Source: Sclerurus mexicanus (Eukaryota > Chordata > Aves > Passeriformes > Furnariidae). Taken from it: a stretch of 64,000 bases of DNA. The DNA lies in the NCBI GenBank assembly GCA_013396755.1, contig VWZF01005682.1, positions 430,050 to 494,049 on the forward strand. Direction: 5' to 3'. Position 1 is the first letter of the stretch; every line of letters begins with the position of its first letter. The translations under genes were made by a program, and so were the position numbers. Shown piece by piece: positions 26,301-35,735 of the stretch. A model generated the notes under the pieces. The model did not search any database and was not told where the DNA came from. It saw only the letters and a program-made list of their open reading frames with translations.

Positions 26301-29300
26301 ACTATGCTTTCTCTTCCATAACTGTTCCAGCATTGCTTAGAAATCCGCTTTAAACATCTGCTTTCTCCTTCTGCATTTTCTTTTGTTAAATGCTCAGCAG
26401 CCTGACTTCTACAACATTATAAAGGTATGCGTTTTCTTATCTCTAGTTTTATGTTCAGATTAAGTAAATACTAATATCTCTTCATTGTTGCTGTCCTTTT
26501 TGTGTGTTCAGCACACAGTATTTTGCATTGTGCATTGAGTGTTCTGCAGCACATATATGTTGGCTTAGGGAAGAAATAGATCTGGCAAACACAGCATAAA
26601 GTAGGAATTGCTAAGTGCTTCCAGCTTAATTAATTTAATTATGTAGCCCAATGATCAATGTAATAGAAATGAAGCATGCAGGCACATTGTTAGGGAAGCA
26701 CTAGCATGCAGAGACCGAGCTTTAGATGTAATTTTTTTTCTCTTTAATTTCTCTTTCTGTCACAGGACTCAAGAGCTTATTACCATTTGCTGAACCAAGT
26801 CGCCCCCAAGGGAGATGAAGAAGGCATTCCAGCTATTACTATTGACATGTCAGGACTGAGGGTAAGATGAGATAAGTTTAGAGTAAATGCCAATATTTTC
26901 TGTCTGTTACTTGCTTTGCTGGTCAACATAGGGTTGCACTGGGATGTCAGAACAAGCAAATTCTTTTTAGCATTGTAATGTGATCTTGTATTTCAGAAAT
27001 CAAAGCTTTCACATTCAAAGATTTATGTGTTTTGACTTTTGTTAGATATTATCTCTGAAACTTCAGCAACTGTTCCACCACACTGATAAACTGCTGGCAT
27101 GTAACAAGTGTATTTAAATACATTGATTTGGAAATTTCATCAAAGCATCACATTTTATATGGAACATGACTGCAAAAACAATATGATGAGATGATTGAAT
27201 TACAAGCATAGCCCATTTGAAAACACAGACTTGCCATTAGTAGAAGTGGGAGAGGGAGTAGCTATAAATCCATCAAGGACCTGCTTGAGCAGTTCCACCC
27301 ACAGAGACCCCAGGTGGGTCTTGCATGCAGTGCCCGGTGGTGGGGTGAGGCTGATGGTCCGTTTTGTGCCGGCGCAGGAGAAGGATGACGTCCAGCGAGC
27401 GGAGTGCATGCTGCAGCAGGCAGAGCGCCTGGGCTGCCGGCAGTTCGTCACGGCCACCGACGTCGTCCGGGGGAACCCCAAGCTAAATCTGGCCTTCATT
27501 GCCAACTTGTTCAACAAATACCCTGCCCTGCACAAGCCAGAGAACCAGGACATCGACTGGGGCTCCATTGAAGGTCAGGAAAATGCAAAGAAAAGATGTT
27601 TCTGGCCGCCTGTGCCACAGTATTCCCAGGTCTGAGGTGATACATCAACCTAATTTCATGTCCTTCAGACATGCATTCACTGCACTGTTAGCACAGGCAG
27701 CCTTTAGAAACAGAGACTGCCCTTTACCTGCATGTAGCTTCTCATATATTTGGGGGTCTGTTCTGTGGATAGCACATGCTAAAGACAAATGTTTGTAGGA
27801 CATCTGAACCAGTACGGACTTCAAGTAACAAGCATGCTTGTTACTTGAAATTAGAGGTCATCTGGCATTCTCTTATTTTAGAATATAATTTAAAAGTCAT
27901 AAATTGCATAAACGTGCTTCCTGCTTGCTCTGGATTGAGATCAGGACCACCATTGTAGGGATCATTTGCTGAGCTTCATGTCCTTCTTTCTCAGCCTCAT
28001 AGTGGTACTGTTCACGTGGGGGCGGAGGCTGTTCTTGAATTCCTGAAGACATTTAAAGGCCAGTCTGCCTAAATGCTATAATATATAGAGCATGAAGAAA
28101 CATTGCATTGTGCACTGTGCTTCCTCATTTCACATGTCAACCAGTGCCTCCTTTTGTTCTTTCAGTGCACTGTAAATTCAGAGTTAGGGTTTCTTCACAA
28201 GACACTTACTTTACTGGAGTGTTGTGTTGATGATGAGCAGGCCTGCTGATTGATGTATCTGTTGTTTTAGGTGAGACAAGGGAAGAGAGGACATTCAGAA
28301 ACTGGATGAACTCCCTGGGTGTTAATCCACGTGTAAATCACTTATACAGGTAAGACGAGATACTACTTTATTCAGATGATAAATACAGCCAGAAATTGTT
28401 TAAAAAAACCATAAAAGCTTTTGGACCCCATAAGAATATATGCTGCTTCTTGTTTTTTTTTTAGGAAACTAAGTTTACCTCTGCTAAGTTTAGTAGTGTT
28501 TCTTTTCTCTGCTCTTTGGACAATAAAGTATCTTTATTTTGTTTCCAGTGACCTGTCAGATGCCTTGGTTATCTTCCAGCTCTATGAAAAGATCAAAGTG
28601 CCAGTAGACTGGAATAGAGTGAACAAACCACCATATCCTAAACTGGGTGGCAACATGAAGAAGGTACAAAAACCTAGAATAGTTCCAGTAATGATGCCTT
28701 ATCCTCAGACAATGTCTGTGTAGATTCAAACAGCAATGTGGACACTCACGTTGCTCTCCAGTGCCAACTACAACACATTAAGTGATTTTTTTGTCTAGTT
28801 AGTGAATAATTTTTCATCCTGAAAAATAAACATCTATTTGACTCTGCTGACAGGTGAAAAATATTTGTAAAGTAAAAAGACTTGACAGCTTTTTCATAAT
28901 TTTTTAAAATCTGTATTTGCAGATCACTTTTGCTACTGTTTTAAGCACCAATTATAATGCATCTGCACCGTGAGACATATGGCACCAGCTTAATTGCAGC
29001 TGTCTGGATCACTGCAGTCCACATCAAATGAAGACAGTGATGCTAAGCACTCTTGACCAAATTCATCAGGAACCCATCACACAGTTGCTGCTAAATCCAA
29101 AGCTTTCTTGCAACTATCTGGATGAGTAATATCATCCAGTTAGACCAGGGCGATCAACTGACGTAAAATATTGACTGGGACACTAACCCTTTGTCTCAGT
29201 GCAACACTGTAATGCTGGAGGTACCCATGAGCCATAAATTTTTGTTTTCCAGGGTAATCTGCTTCTCAGGCCCTTATGACGAAGCATAACATTTCCTTCA

Positions 29301-32300
29301 ATGTTAATTGTTTACCATGGTATTTTGGGGATGGAACTGCCTGCTGGTATTCAAACAGCTGTAGTATCACAGAGGCTCAAAGCTCCTGTTTGCCCAGGAG
29401 GATCTGGCTTGAGCAATCCAAGGAATTTAAAGTAACAGTGTCTTGTCTTCTTTTTATTTTCCTATGTTTTTAACCACACCATTTGACTGTGCCATTAACA
29501 GCTTGAAAACTGCAACTATGCAGTGGAACTGGGAAAGAATCAAGCCAAATTCTCCCTTGTTGGCATTGCTGGGCAAGATCTCAATGAAGGAAACCGTACA
29601 CTCACACTGGCCTTAATCTGGCAGCTGATGAGAAGGTATGTCAGTCAGCCACAAACTTCAGAGCATTTTGGTATACTCAGTTTGCATTGTAATGGTTTCC
29701 TGATGCTATCACTGAGAAGGCTTTACAGGCTACATCTTTCTCACTCCTCTGTTTGCCCTTAAACACAAAGGCAGAGTAACCTTTTGCTCACTCCTCGTTA
29801 GGGATGCAATCAGGAAGCGTCTTGTGGGCAAGGCCATTACAGTCAGCTCATCCAGAAGATTATTATTGTCACTATCTGTATAGCATGAATAAATGTGCAT
29901 TGTATGGAAGAGAGGAAAAGAAGCTGAAGGGTCTCAATATCAGTGAATGGGGACAAGGAATTTATGCAGAAGTTTTGTAACCCGCTGTCTTAAGTGGGTA
30001 CAACTCAGTAGGAATCCTCATTTTAATGCAATTCTCTGTGTGTGTATGTTTGTGTTTTTAAGAGCTCCATAACTGAGTGTAAAGAGACCCAGTAGTTAGG
30101 AACTGAATACAGACAGACTATAGAACAAGGTATAGGTTCATCAGGTAGGTAATTAAACTAGGGATGTAGTGATTACTTACCATCAGTTTGGGATGTCTTT
30201 CCAAGGTGTATGCTCACATATAAGCAAAATATTCCAGGCTTGGTTTTATGCAGAAAGTGAGCAGAATTAATCCCTTCCGTCCCTAAAGTCAGTGATTATT
30301 TTTTAAGCATTATAAGAATGAATCATTTACACTGAGATCCATTAAGAGGGACCTTCTAGGAATTTTGAGTATCAAAACCTTTTAACACTCCAAAAACAGC
30401 GATTAAGGAATTGGGTATGAATTAGACTCATTAGATTAATCATGTTATAATATAAATCATATGCACTGTGAGTGCATAGGAGGCAGGGGAATATCAGGTC
30501 AAAGAGGACTGTTGGGGTGATCCCAGTCAAGCTGCACATGTACAGGACAATTCTGAAGTTATGGTAGACTTGGAGCAAATATCCTGGCTTCCCTCTAAAG
30601 GTACACCCTGAATATCCTTGAAGACATTGGTGGTGGAGAGAAGGTCAATGATGAAATCATTGTCAGCTGGGTCAATGAAACACTGACTGCAGCCGGGAAG
30701 GATTCAACCATCTCCAGTTTCAAGGTATAGTTTTTTGTTAGAAGCCTCTGCTTCGGAATCTCTTATTCAGTGTGTTTGTGTGTATATTATATAGGTTGCC
30801 TGTATATAGATGTATGTATACATAAACAAGCATGCTCTACATTATGATATAACTAACTATATAGTTTGAGTATTTGTCATTCCCTTTTAAAGGCATGTTC
30901 AAATATACAGAATTTATTCAAGGGTCTTTATAATGAAAAGGTAATAGAAATATGATGCAAACATAACAGGAAACACCTTGAATTCCCATTCGACATGGGA
31001 AGTCAAAGTATGAAGCCAGGAACGATGACTGGAATTAAGCAAGAACTGCTGTGCTGTTGATTTGAATCAACAGCAATTACAAATAACAGTATTAAAATTA
31101 ACAATAGCAATACATACTTAATCTGGAGCTATCATGCAGGGGGAACACTAGGGAACTAGGAACTAGCTAGGGAACACTCAGTGGATATAAGTCAGCAGTT
31201 TGCAACAGATGAGAACAGATCCATCAAACTCCATATAACGAGTTCAGACATCATACTGCTGATCCCTCTCACACCTCCCATCAGTAGATGTGTATCAGCG
31301 TCCTCTGCCCACAGGAAGCAAATTCACTAGCCCTGCACCCCATCTTTTGATTTAATGACATTGTATTCTGTGACAAAGTGACCTGCTTAAGGGATGAGGG
31401 AGGGGCTGTGGATGTTGTCTACCTGGACTTTAGTAAAGCCTTTAACACAGTTTTCCACAGTATTCTCCTGGAGAGACTGCCTGGTCATGGCATGGACGAG
31501 TGCACTGTTCACTGGGTTAAAAACTGTCTGGATGGCTGGGCCCAGAGAGTGGTGGTGAATGGAGTCACATCCAGCTCATGGCCTGTCACTAGAGGGGTTC
31601 CCCAAGGCGTGCTGTCAGAGTTGATCCTGTCTAACATATTTATTGAAGGTCTGGATGAGGGCATCAAGTACCCCCTCTGTCATTTTGCAAAGGACACCAA
31701 GCTGGGTGACAGTGTTGATCTGCTGAAGGGCAGGAAGGCTCTGCAGAGGAACCTGGATAGTTTGGATTGATGGACCAAGGCCAGCTGTATGAGGTTTAAC
31801 AACACCAAGCACTATGTCCTGCACTTTGATCACAACAACCCCATGCAGTGCCACAGACTGGGGGAAGAGACTGGAAAGCATCCCAGTGGAAAAGGAGCTG
31901 GGGGTACTGGTTGACAGTGGCTGAACATGATCCAGCAGTGTGCACAGCGGGGCAAGGGGGCCAGTGGAATCCTGGGCTGTATCAGGAATAGTGGGGCCAG
32001 CAGGACCAGGGAAGTGATTGTGCCTCTGTACTCGGCCACAACTCAAATCCTATGTTCAGTTCTGGGACCCTCTCTACAAGAAAGACATTGAGGTGCTGGA
32101 GCTTGTCCAGAGAAGGGCAACACAGCTGGGGAAGAGTCTGGAGCATAAGTCTTATGAGGAGGGGCTGAGGGAGCTCCGATTGTTTAGCCCGGGGAAAAGG
32201 AGGCTGAAGAGAGATGTCACTCTCCACAACTACCTGAAAAGGGTGTTGTAGGCAGATGGGGATTGGTCTCTTCTTCCAGGTAATGAGTGGCAAGATGAGA

Positions 32301-34382
32301 GGAAACAGCCTTATGTTTGAAATGGCCAGGGGAGGTTTAGATTGGGTATCAGGGGAAATTTCTTTCCTGAAAGAAAGCAAGAAAGCCCTGGAGCAGGCTG
32401 CCCAAGGAAGTGGTTGAGGATCCTTAGAGGATTTAAAAGACGTATAGATGTGGTACTTAGGGACACGATTTAGTGGTGGACTTGGAAGTTAAGTGTAGAC
32501 TTGGTGATCTTAAAAGTCTTTTCTAACCTAAACAATTCTGTGAGGTCTCATCAATTGGGTTAAAAAACGATCCTTGAAAGAGTTCTTAGTCTGCCTTAGA
32601 TAAAAAGTTATTCTAAGCAGCCCTTTGTGAAGTTCTAAATGGTATTTGACTGAACTTAGCTCAGTTGCTCTTGAGTCTAGACTCTGGTTTTGTGGGAGAT
32701 CTGTCATCCTGTTCTTGCATCTAATTTTATTTTTCATCTATGCAGGATAGCAAAATCAGCACCAGCATGCCAGTCCTAGATCTCATTGATGCCATTCAAC
32801 CAGGATCAATCAAGTATGACCTCTTAAAAACAGAGGACCTGAATGATGAGGAGAAACTAAATAATGCTAAGTACGTTCATGCCAAGTGACACTTAACATG
32901 AGTTACCTGTTCAGGCTTGCCTAACTCTGTCTTTGAAAACTGCTCTCCTGTCATTCTCATTTGGCACAACCTCAGTTGAGAAATACCACCAGAGTTAGAA
33001 GCATGAAGGCTAGGAATTAGGTAGTAAAAAGACTATCAATGGAAATGAAGTGTGTAATGTTGTAGTTCCTGCTTTATAAATCCCTTGAAGGGATTAAAAT
33101 CACTTGGCTTCACAAGCTCCTATTTTCTCATATTAAGTTTAAAATTCTTTCAGAGATCAGGGAACAATGCCAACAATAGTGATTAGAGGTCATAGTAGCT
33201 CTCTAGTCACATACAGGTGGAACAAGGGCATATTTAAGACAGAAAGGGGAGGACAGGATTCATGCCTGAAAAATATTTGGTGGATGTACATATTGATTAT
33301 TTTTTTTTCCCCCTGAATAAAATCAATTTCCTAGCAGAGAGTCAATTCTGGGGACATCTCCCTTCCCTTTCAGAGTTACACAAATCACCTTCCTGGTCTG
33401 ATCATCAATTTAACTTTGCCTTTTCAATGTGCTAACTACAAATGAGAAAAGGATGACTGTAAGGCAGTCAGAGCTGTCATCATTTTTGTAAAGACTTTTT
33501 CCCTTCCATTTCCTACAATCTGTCCTCTTTCTTTCCTTGCCATTCTATGTGTGCTTTTCTCTGTACTTATTTTCTTAATTCCTCTGCTGTTCTTTTCCTC
33601 ATTTCCCACCATCCTCCCCCCACCGTCCCAATGTTTCTCTACATTTTGGGGAGAATTTCACAAATGTATGCACTCTGAAGTGAGAAGAACCTGTAATTTT
33701 CTAGCCTTTTTAGTGAAAAAATAGAGAGAAGAGACAAACTCACTGGAAAACAGCTGGTAGCTGTGCAACAGTGCACTCTGAGAAGGGCACATTCTGTGTA
33801 TGACTGAAACAGGAGTCCCCAAATGTTGATTTCCAACAGCACTGATTTCCACTGACATCAGCCTTCTGCTTCCATCCTTGCAAGTTTGTTTATGTGCAAA
33901 GACTGAGTCTCAGGGATGGAAGGGGACTAAGACCAGAATGGCTGGTTGTGAGGATAATCTTTCAGAGGATGGGAGACTAAATATTTCATACTAGAATTTG
34001 GCCTGCAGTCTCCCATCCTGTGGGTAATCAGTGCTCTAACCACCAGGGAATACACTCTGCCTTTTACTAGAAATTTAGTTCTTTATGAACCTGTCTCGTA
34101 TGTTCCTGTAGAAAGGTCTAACTTCTGTGAATCGGTAAAACCCACTGTGGTATTGACCATGTAAATCACTTAACAGACGGAAAATTAATGCTACTGCACT
34201 AATTTATGTCTTTATTGTTTCTTTTTTCCCTTTTACCCCTGCAATGCAGATATGCCATCTCTATGGCAAGAAAAATTGGAGCAAGAGTCTATGCCCTTCC
34301 AGAAGACCTGGTTGAAGTAAAACCTAAAATGGTCATGACAGTCTTTGCTTGCCTTATGGGAAAAGGCATGAAGAAAGTTTAA
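14389..34382 (+). CDS. LCP1: L-plastin (lymphocyte cytosolic protein 1), complete coding region, 15 coding exons
   Basis: This is the actin-bundling protein of leukocytes, which cross-links F-actin in lamellipodia, podosomes and the immune synapse. Coding exons: 14413-14479, 16354-16505, 17224-17353, 18545-18677, 19278-19359, 21393-21558, 24605-24747, 26766-26861, 27378-27573, 28271-28349, 28549-28663, 29502-29635, 30601-30724, 32746-32870, 34250-34382. All junctions are GT-AG and phases match, giving 624 residues against 627 in human. Domains: two EF-hands (about 9-72), then four calponin-homology domains (about 117-233, 261-372, 391-500, 512-621) forming two actin-binding modules. It is LCP1 rather than PLS1 or PLS3 because of stretches such as SVPDTIDERTINKKK, GCRQFVTATDVVRGNPK and the ending FACLMGKGMKKV. 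The start ATG has G at -3 and +4; 14389-14412 is 5' UTR behind an acceptor. A noncoding first exon is expected upstream but was not located. EF-hand 2 is unusual (see findings). Confidence 0.97.
14413..14479 (+). CDS. LCP1: LCP1 coding exon 1 (start codon, residues 1-22 and first base of codon 23)
   Basis: It encodes the N-terminal headpiece beginning MASTAHFSEEEMAELQEAF, the entering helix of EF-hand 1. The acceptor ttcttgcag ends at 14388, so 24 bases of 5' UTR precede the ATG. The donor is GTGAGT at 14480. The residues aligned with human Ser5 are not serine, while Ser8 aligns with human Ser7. Confidence 0.95.
15223..15340 (-). repeat. CR1 LINE 3' end fragment
   Basis: Read on the + strand it gives the reverse complement of a CR1 end: ATCATAGAC, then TTGGAAGGGAACTTAAAGAT, CATCTAGTTACAGCCTCCCT and GACACCTTCCGCTAGATCAG. 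It lies in LCP1 intron 1 (between coding exons 1 and 2). Confidence 0.75.
15637..15674. repeat. (TA)-rich low-complexity tract
   Basis: Alternating TATATACATATATC-type sequence in LCP1 intron 1, 35 bases after an A14 run. Confidence 0.8.
16354..16505 (+). CDS. LCP1: LCP1 coding exon 2 (EF-hands 1 and 2, residues 23-73)
   Basis: It contains the first EF loop D23-I-S-G-N-G-F-I-D-A-N-D34 and a second loop ending G-R-I-S-F-D-E70. The second loop is four residues shorter than in human plastins and lacks the acids at coordinating positions 1 and 3. The donor is GTAAGT at 16506; a second GTAAGA donor lies 24 bases downstream. Confidence 0.95.
17224..17353 (+). CDS. LCP1: LCP1 coding exon 3 (EF to CH1 linker, residues 74-116)
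   Basis: It encodes IFQNLKSDDVAKSFRKQINK and then KKEGICAIGGTSEQSSAGTQ, the conserved switch linker between the calcium headpiece and the first CH domain. It ends in phase 1 at a GTAGGT donor. Confidence 0.95.
18545..18677 (+). CDS. LCP1: LCP1 coding exon 4 (start of CH1, residues 117-160)
   Basis: It encodes EEKYAFVNWINKALEKDPDC, the first helix of CH domain 1, through VGDGIVL. It ends in phase 2 at GTAAAT; the next exon completes the cysteine codon. Confidence 0.95.
19278..19359 (+). CDS. LCP1: LCP1 coding exon 5 (CH1, residues 161-188)
   Basis: It encodes CKMINFSVPDTIDERTINKK followed by KLTPFTIQ, an actin-contact region of CH1 nearly identical to human L-plastin. It ends on a codon boundary before GTACTA. 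Confidence 0.95.
21163..21270 (+). repeat. CR1 LINE internal fragment
   Basis: It contains CTGGGCTGCATCCAAAGAAG, TGGCCAGCAGGTCAAGGGAG and GTGAGACCCCACCTGGAGCA, all characteristic of the CR1 3' half. It sits just before LCP1 coding exon 6. Confidence 0.75.
21393..21558 (+). CDS. LCP1: LCP1 coding exon 6 (rest of CH1, residues 189-243)
   Basis: It encodes [20 protein letters not shown] through LWQVIKIGLFADIEISRNE, completing the first CH domain. The acceptor is ccctag; the donor GTACGT is in phase 1. Confidence 0.95.
21913..22430 (-). repeat. CR1 LINE 3' end, reverse orientation
   Basis: The left edge TTATAGAATCACAGAATAAT is the reverse complement of the CR1 octamer tail. It is followed rightwards by TTGCTCAGGGTC, GGGCAGCCTATTCCAGAACT and TTCTCATCCTTTTTC. 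It lies in LCP1 intron 6. Confidence 0.75.
22431..23700. other. Pyrimidine-rich intron sequence, possibly decayed LINE
   Basis: It follows the reversed CR1 end and keeps its pyrimidine-rich character, including spots such as TCCACGATCAACTCCACAAG. It may be the decayed body of the same or another element. No coding exon is seen. Confidence 0.25.
23871..24350 (+). repeat. CR1 LINE 3' fragment
   Basis: It runs CAGCACTGCTGCATCCAGCT, TTGGACCTGTTGGAGGAGGT, AGGTTGCCCAGAGAAGTGGT and GACTAGATGATCTTTATAGG, the usual CR1 3' order. The diverged copy lies in LCP1 intron 6, oriented opposite to the one before it. Confidence 0.85.
24605..24747 (+). CDS. LCP1: LCP1 coding exon 7 (start of CH2, residues 244-291)
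   Basis: It encodes [20 protein letters not shown] and then LLLRWANYHLENAGCNKVNN, the inter-CH linker and first helix of CH2. It ends on a codon boundary before GTATGA. Confidence 0.95.
26766..26861 (+). CDS. LCP1: LCP1 coding exon 8 (CH2, residues 292-323)
   Basis: It encodes DSRAYYHLLNQVAPKGDEEG and ITIDMSGLR. It is an exact 32-codon exon, phase 0 at both ends, with a GTAAGA donor. Confidence 0.95.
27378..27573 (+). CDS. LCP1: LCP1 coding exon 9 (end of CH2 to the start of CH3)
   Basis: It encodes EKDDVQRAECMLQQAERLGC, then RQFVTATDVVRGNPKLNLAF and the linker HKPENQDIDWGSIE. The exon is visibly more GC-rich than its surroundings and ends in phase 1. Confidence 0.95.
27819..27848. repeat. 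Perfect 30-bp palindrome in an LCP1 intron
   Basis: The half-site TTCAAGTAACAAGCA is followed at once by its exact reverse complement, with no spacer. It lies between coding exons 9 and 10. Confidence 0.95.
28271..28349 (+). CDS. LCP1: LCP1 coding exon 10 (start of CH3)
   Basis: It encodes GETREERTFRNWMNSLGVNP followed by RVNHLY, the first helix of CH3. It ends in phase 2 at GTAAGA; the serine codon is completed in the next exon. Confidence 0.95.
28549..28663 (+). CDS. LCP1: LCP1 coding exon 11 (CH3)
   Basis: It encodes DLSDALVIFQLYEKIKVPVD and then WNRVNKPPYPKLGGNMKK, diagnostic of plastin CH3. It ends on a codon boundary before GTACAA. Confidence 0.95.
29502..29635 (+). CDS. LCP1: LCP1 coding exon 12 (end of CH3)
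   Basis: It encodes LENCNYAVELGKNQAKFSLV and then GIAGQDLNEGNRTLTLALIW up to QLMR. It ends in phase 2 before GTATGT. Confidence 0.95.
30601..30724 (+). CDS. LCP1: LCP1 coding exon 13 (start of CH4)
   Basis: It encodes YTLNILEDIGGGEKVNDEII and then VSWVNETLTAAGKDSTISSF. It joins the preceding exon through the arginine codon and ends on a codon boundary before GTATAG. Confidence 0.95.
31052..31075. repeat. Inverted repeat, 11-bp arms
   Basis: TGCTGTTGATT and AATCAACAGCA flank a two-base spacer, in LCP1 intron 13, about 290 bases before the CR1 element. Confidence 0.9.
31368..32550 (+). mobile_element. CR1 LINE, 5'-truncated, with a broken reverse transcriptase fragment
   Basis: This is the longest retroposon seen, about 1.2 kb in LCP1 intron 13, same strand as the gene. 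The first part (31378-31770) still reads as the palm of a CR1 reverse transcriptase, including VYLDFSKAFNTVF and GVPQG. The catalytic F-A-D-D box is F-A-K-D, and the frame closes at 31768. The rest is the CR1 3' half, ending near ACAATTCTGTGAGG. It is truncated and inactive. Confidence 0.92.
32746..32870 (+). CDS. LCP1: LCP1 coding exon 14 (CH4)
   Basis: It encodes DSKISTSMPVLDLIDAIQPG and then SIKYDLLKTEDLNDEEKLNN. The intron before it carries the longest CR1 element of the window. The donor is GTACGT, phase 2. Confidence 0.95.
33900..34062 (-). repeat. Possible old tRNA-derived (MIR-like) SINE
   Basis: On the - strand, TGGTTAGAGCACTG (34030-34043) resembles a pol III A box. AGGCCAAATTCT (33993-34004) resembles a worn B box at suitable spacing. 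It lies in LCP1 intron 14. Confidence 0.4.
33966..34019. repeat. Inverted repeat, 13-bp arms
   Basis: AGGATGGGAGACT (33966-33978) is matched by its reverse complement AGTCTCCCATCCT (34007-34019) across 28 bases, inside the possible SINE. Confidence 0.9.
34250..34382 (+). CDS. LCP1: LCP1 coding exon 15 (end of CH4, stop codon)
   Basis: It encodes YAISMARKIGARVYALPEDL and the C-terminus VFACLMGKGMKKV, followed by TAA at 34380-34382. Confidence 0.96.
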
Positions 34383-35735
34383 AGCACAAAAGACTTGTAC
34401 TGATGCCTGTTATTCACCCTTTAGATTCTCTCAAACTGGATGCTCTTTTCTGTATCAAAGAAATATGCAGGGTGCTCATGTTTTTAAGGCATGAATGTTA
34501 TACATGGTTCCAGATCATACAGAGGTCATGTATTCATGTGTATCCAGGAAATATTTTGTTTTGAACAGTAATATGTGCTTGATTTCTTTACCTTATTTTA
34601 CACTTTGCTAAATATAACAATTTCATATTCCTGAATAAGTTTTCAATACAGAGGCCTAAACATATCCTTTTATTACTGGATACTGAGGTTTTCTGTCAGA
34701 GGTCACTGCAGATCTTCTTGTCTTGGGAGATACAGACAGCTTTTAGGACTATGAATTGTTATACACTGCTTCTGCCTGAAAATGTCATCATGCTTTTCAT
34801 AGCATTTCTGCCATACTTACCTTCAGTTTGCACCTGGGATAACACAAAGGGTTTCCCCAAGCCAATTCAAGTATTAGTGACTATAATTTTGGAATTGTAG
34901 GATCCTCTTAGGAAATTCTTTTGGAAAGAGAGAAGTATTTGGTGTCTGTGATGTGTTGCTGGTATGTGAACTGAGCAGTACTTTTCCCTGCAAGTTATGC
35001 CTCTGCCATCAGTGGCATTACTCACAGGTTACATTACTGCTTACTGAGAGAAAACATACTGCAGCCTGGTCCTCCAAATTCTGGAACCTTTGCAAGAAAC
35101 ATTATCCAAAGGATAACTTATTTTTATGTCATAATACACTTAAAACATAAACAGATTGCAAAGCATGATAGAAATGGAAACCTTGTTAAAGGAACTAAGG
35201 GAATGTACTCAGTAGCAATACAATAAGAAGTGAACCAAAGGGATGCAGAATGACATATTTATGTAGTCAATAAAAATTAAACTCTGTTAACTTCACAGAC
35301 TTGCACTCAAGGGGCTGTGGCTCTGATTCAGGAGAGCATTTAAATCTGTGCTTGCATATGAAACACATACTAAAATGCTTCCCTGAACCCAGGCTAGGAT
35401 CCTCAATGGGGCTAAATCAGCTTAGCTTTGCAGTTAACAAGGCACTGTCAATTTGCCTCAGATGAGGACCTAGCCCTGTCTGTAGATAGTCAGTGGGATA
35501 TATTTGCACTGAATTTCTTCCTTGGCATGAGACATTTACTGTTCTGGCCTTTACATGGATTTTATTGTGCTGAAATGCAGAAGGAGGGAATATTGCCTTA
35601 ATGCAATCCCGTTGACACAGTCTCAGCTCTCTCCCTATCACCCTCCCTCTCCTCCAACCCTTCAGAATTGCCTTAATAAAGAACCAATATTCAATGACGT
35701 AAGAAGTCTCTCTAAATAAAATGTTCTATAAAGCC
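34383..35735 (+). other. LCP1: LCP1 3' UTR with candidate poly(A) signals
   Basis: AATAAA hexamers lie at 35269-35274, 35675-35680 and 35715-35720, about 0.9 and 1.3 kb past the stop. Which is used cannot be told; the last pair would give a 3' UTR of roughly 1.35 kb. No coding exon follows until 45993. Confidence 0.6.

Noticed and set aside
26397..26431. Short exon-like segment CAGCCTGACTTC...AAG|GTATGC between LCP1 exons 7 and 8
   Set aside because: Exons 7 and 8 join directly in phase and match human without it.
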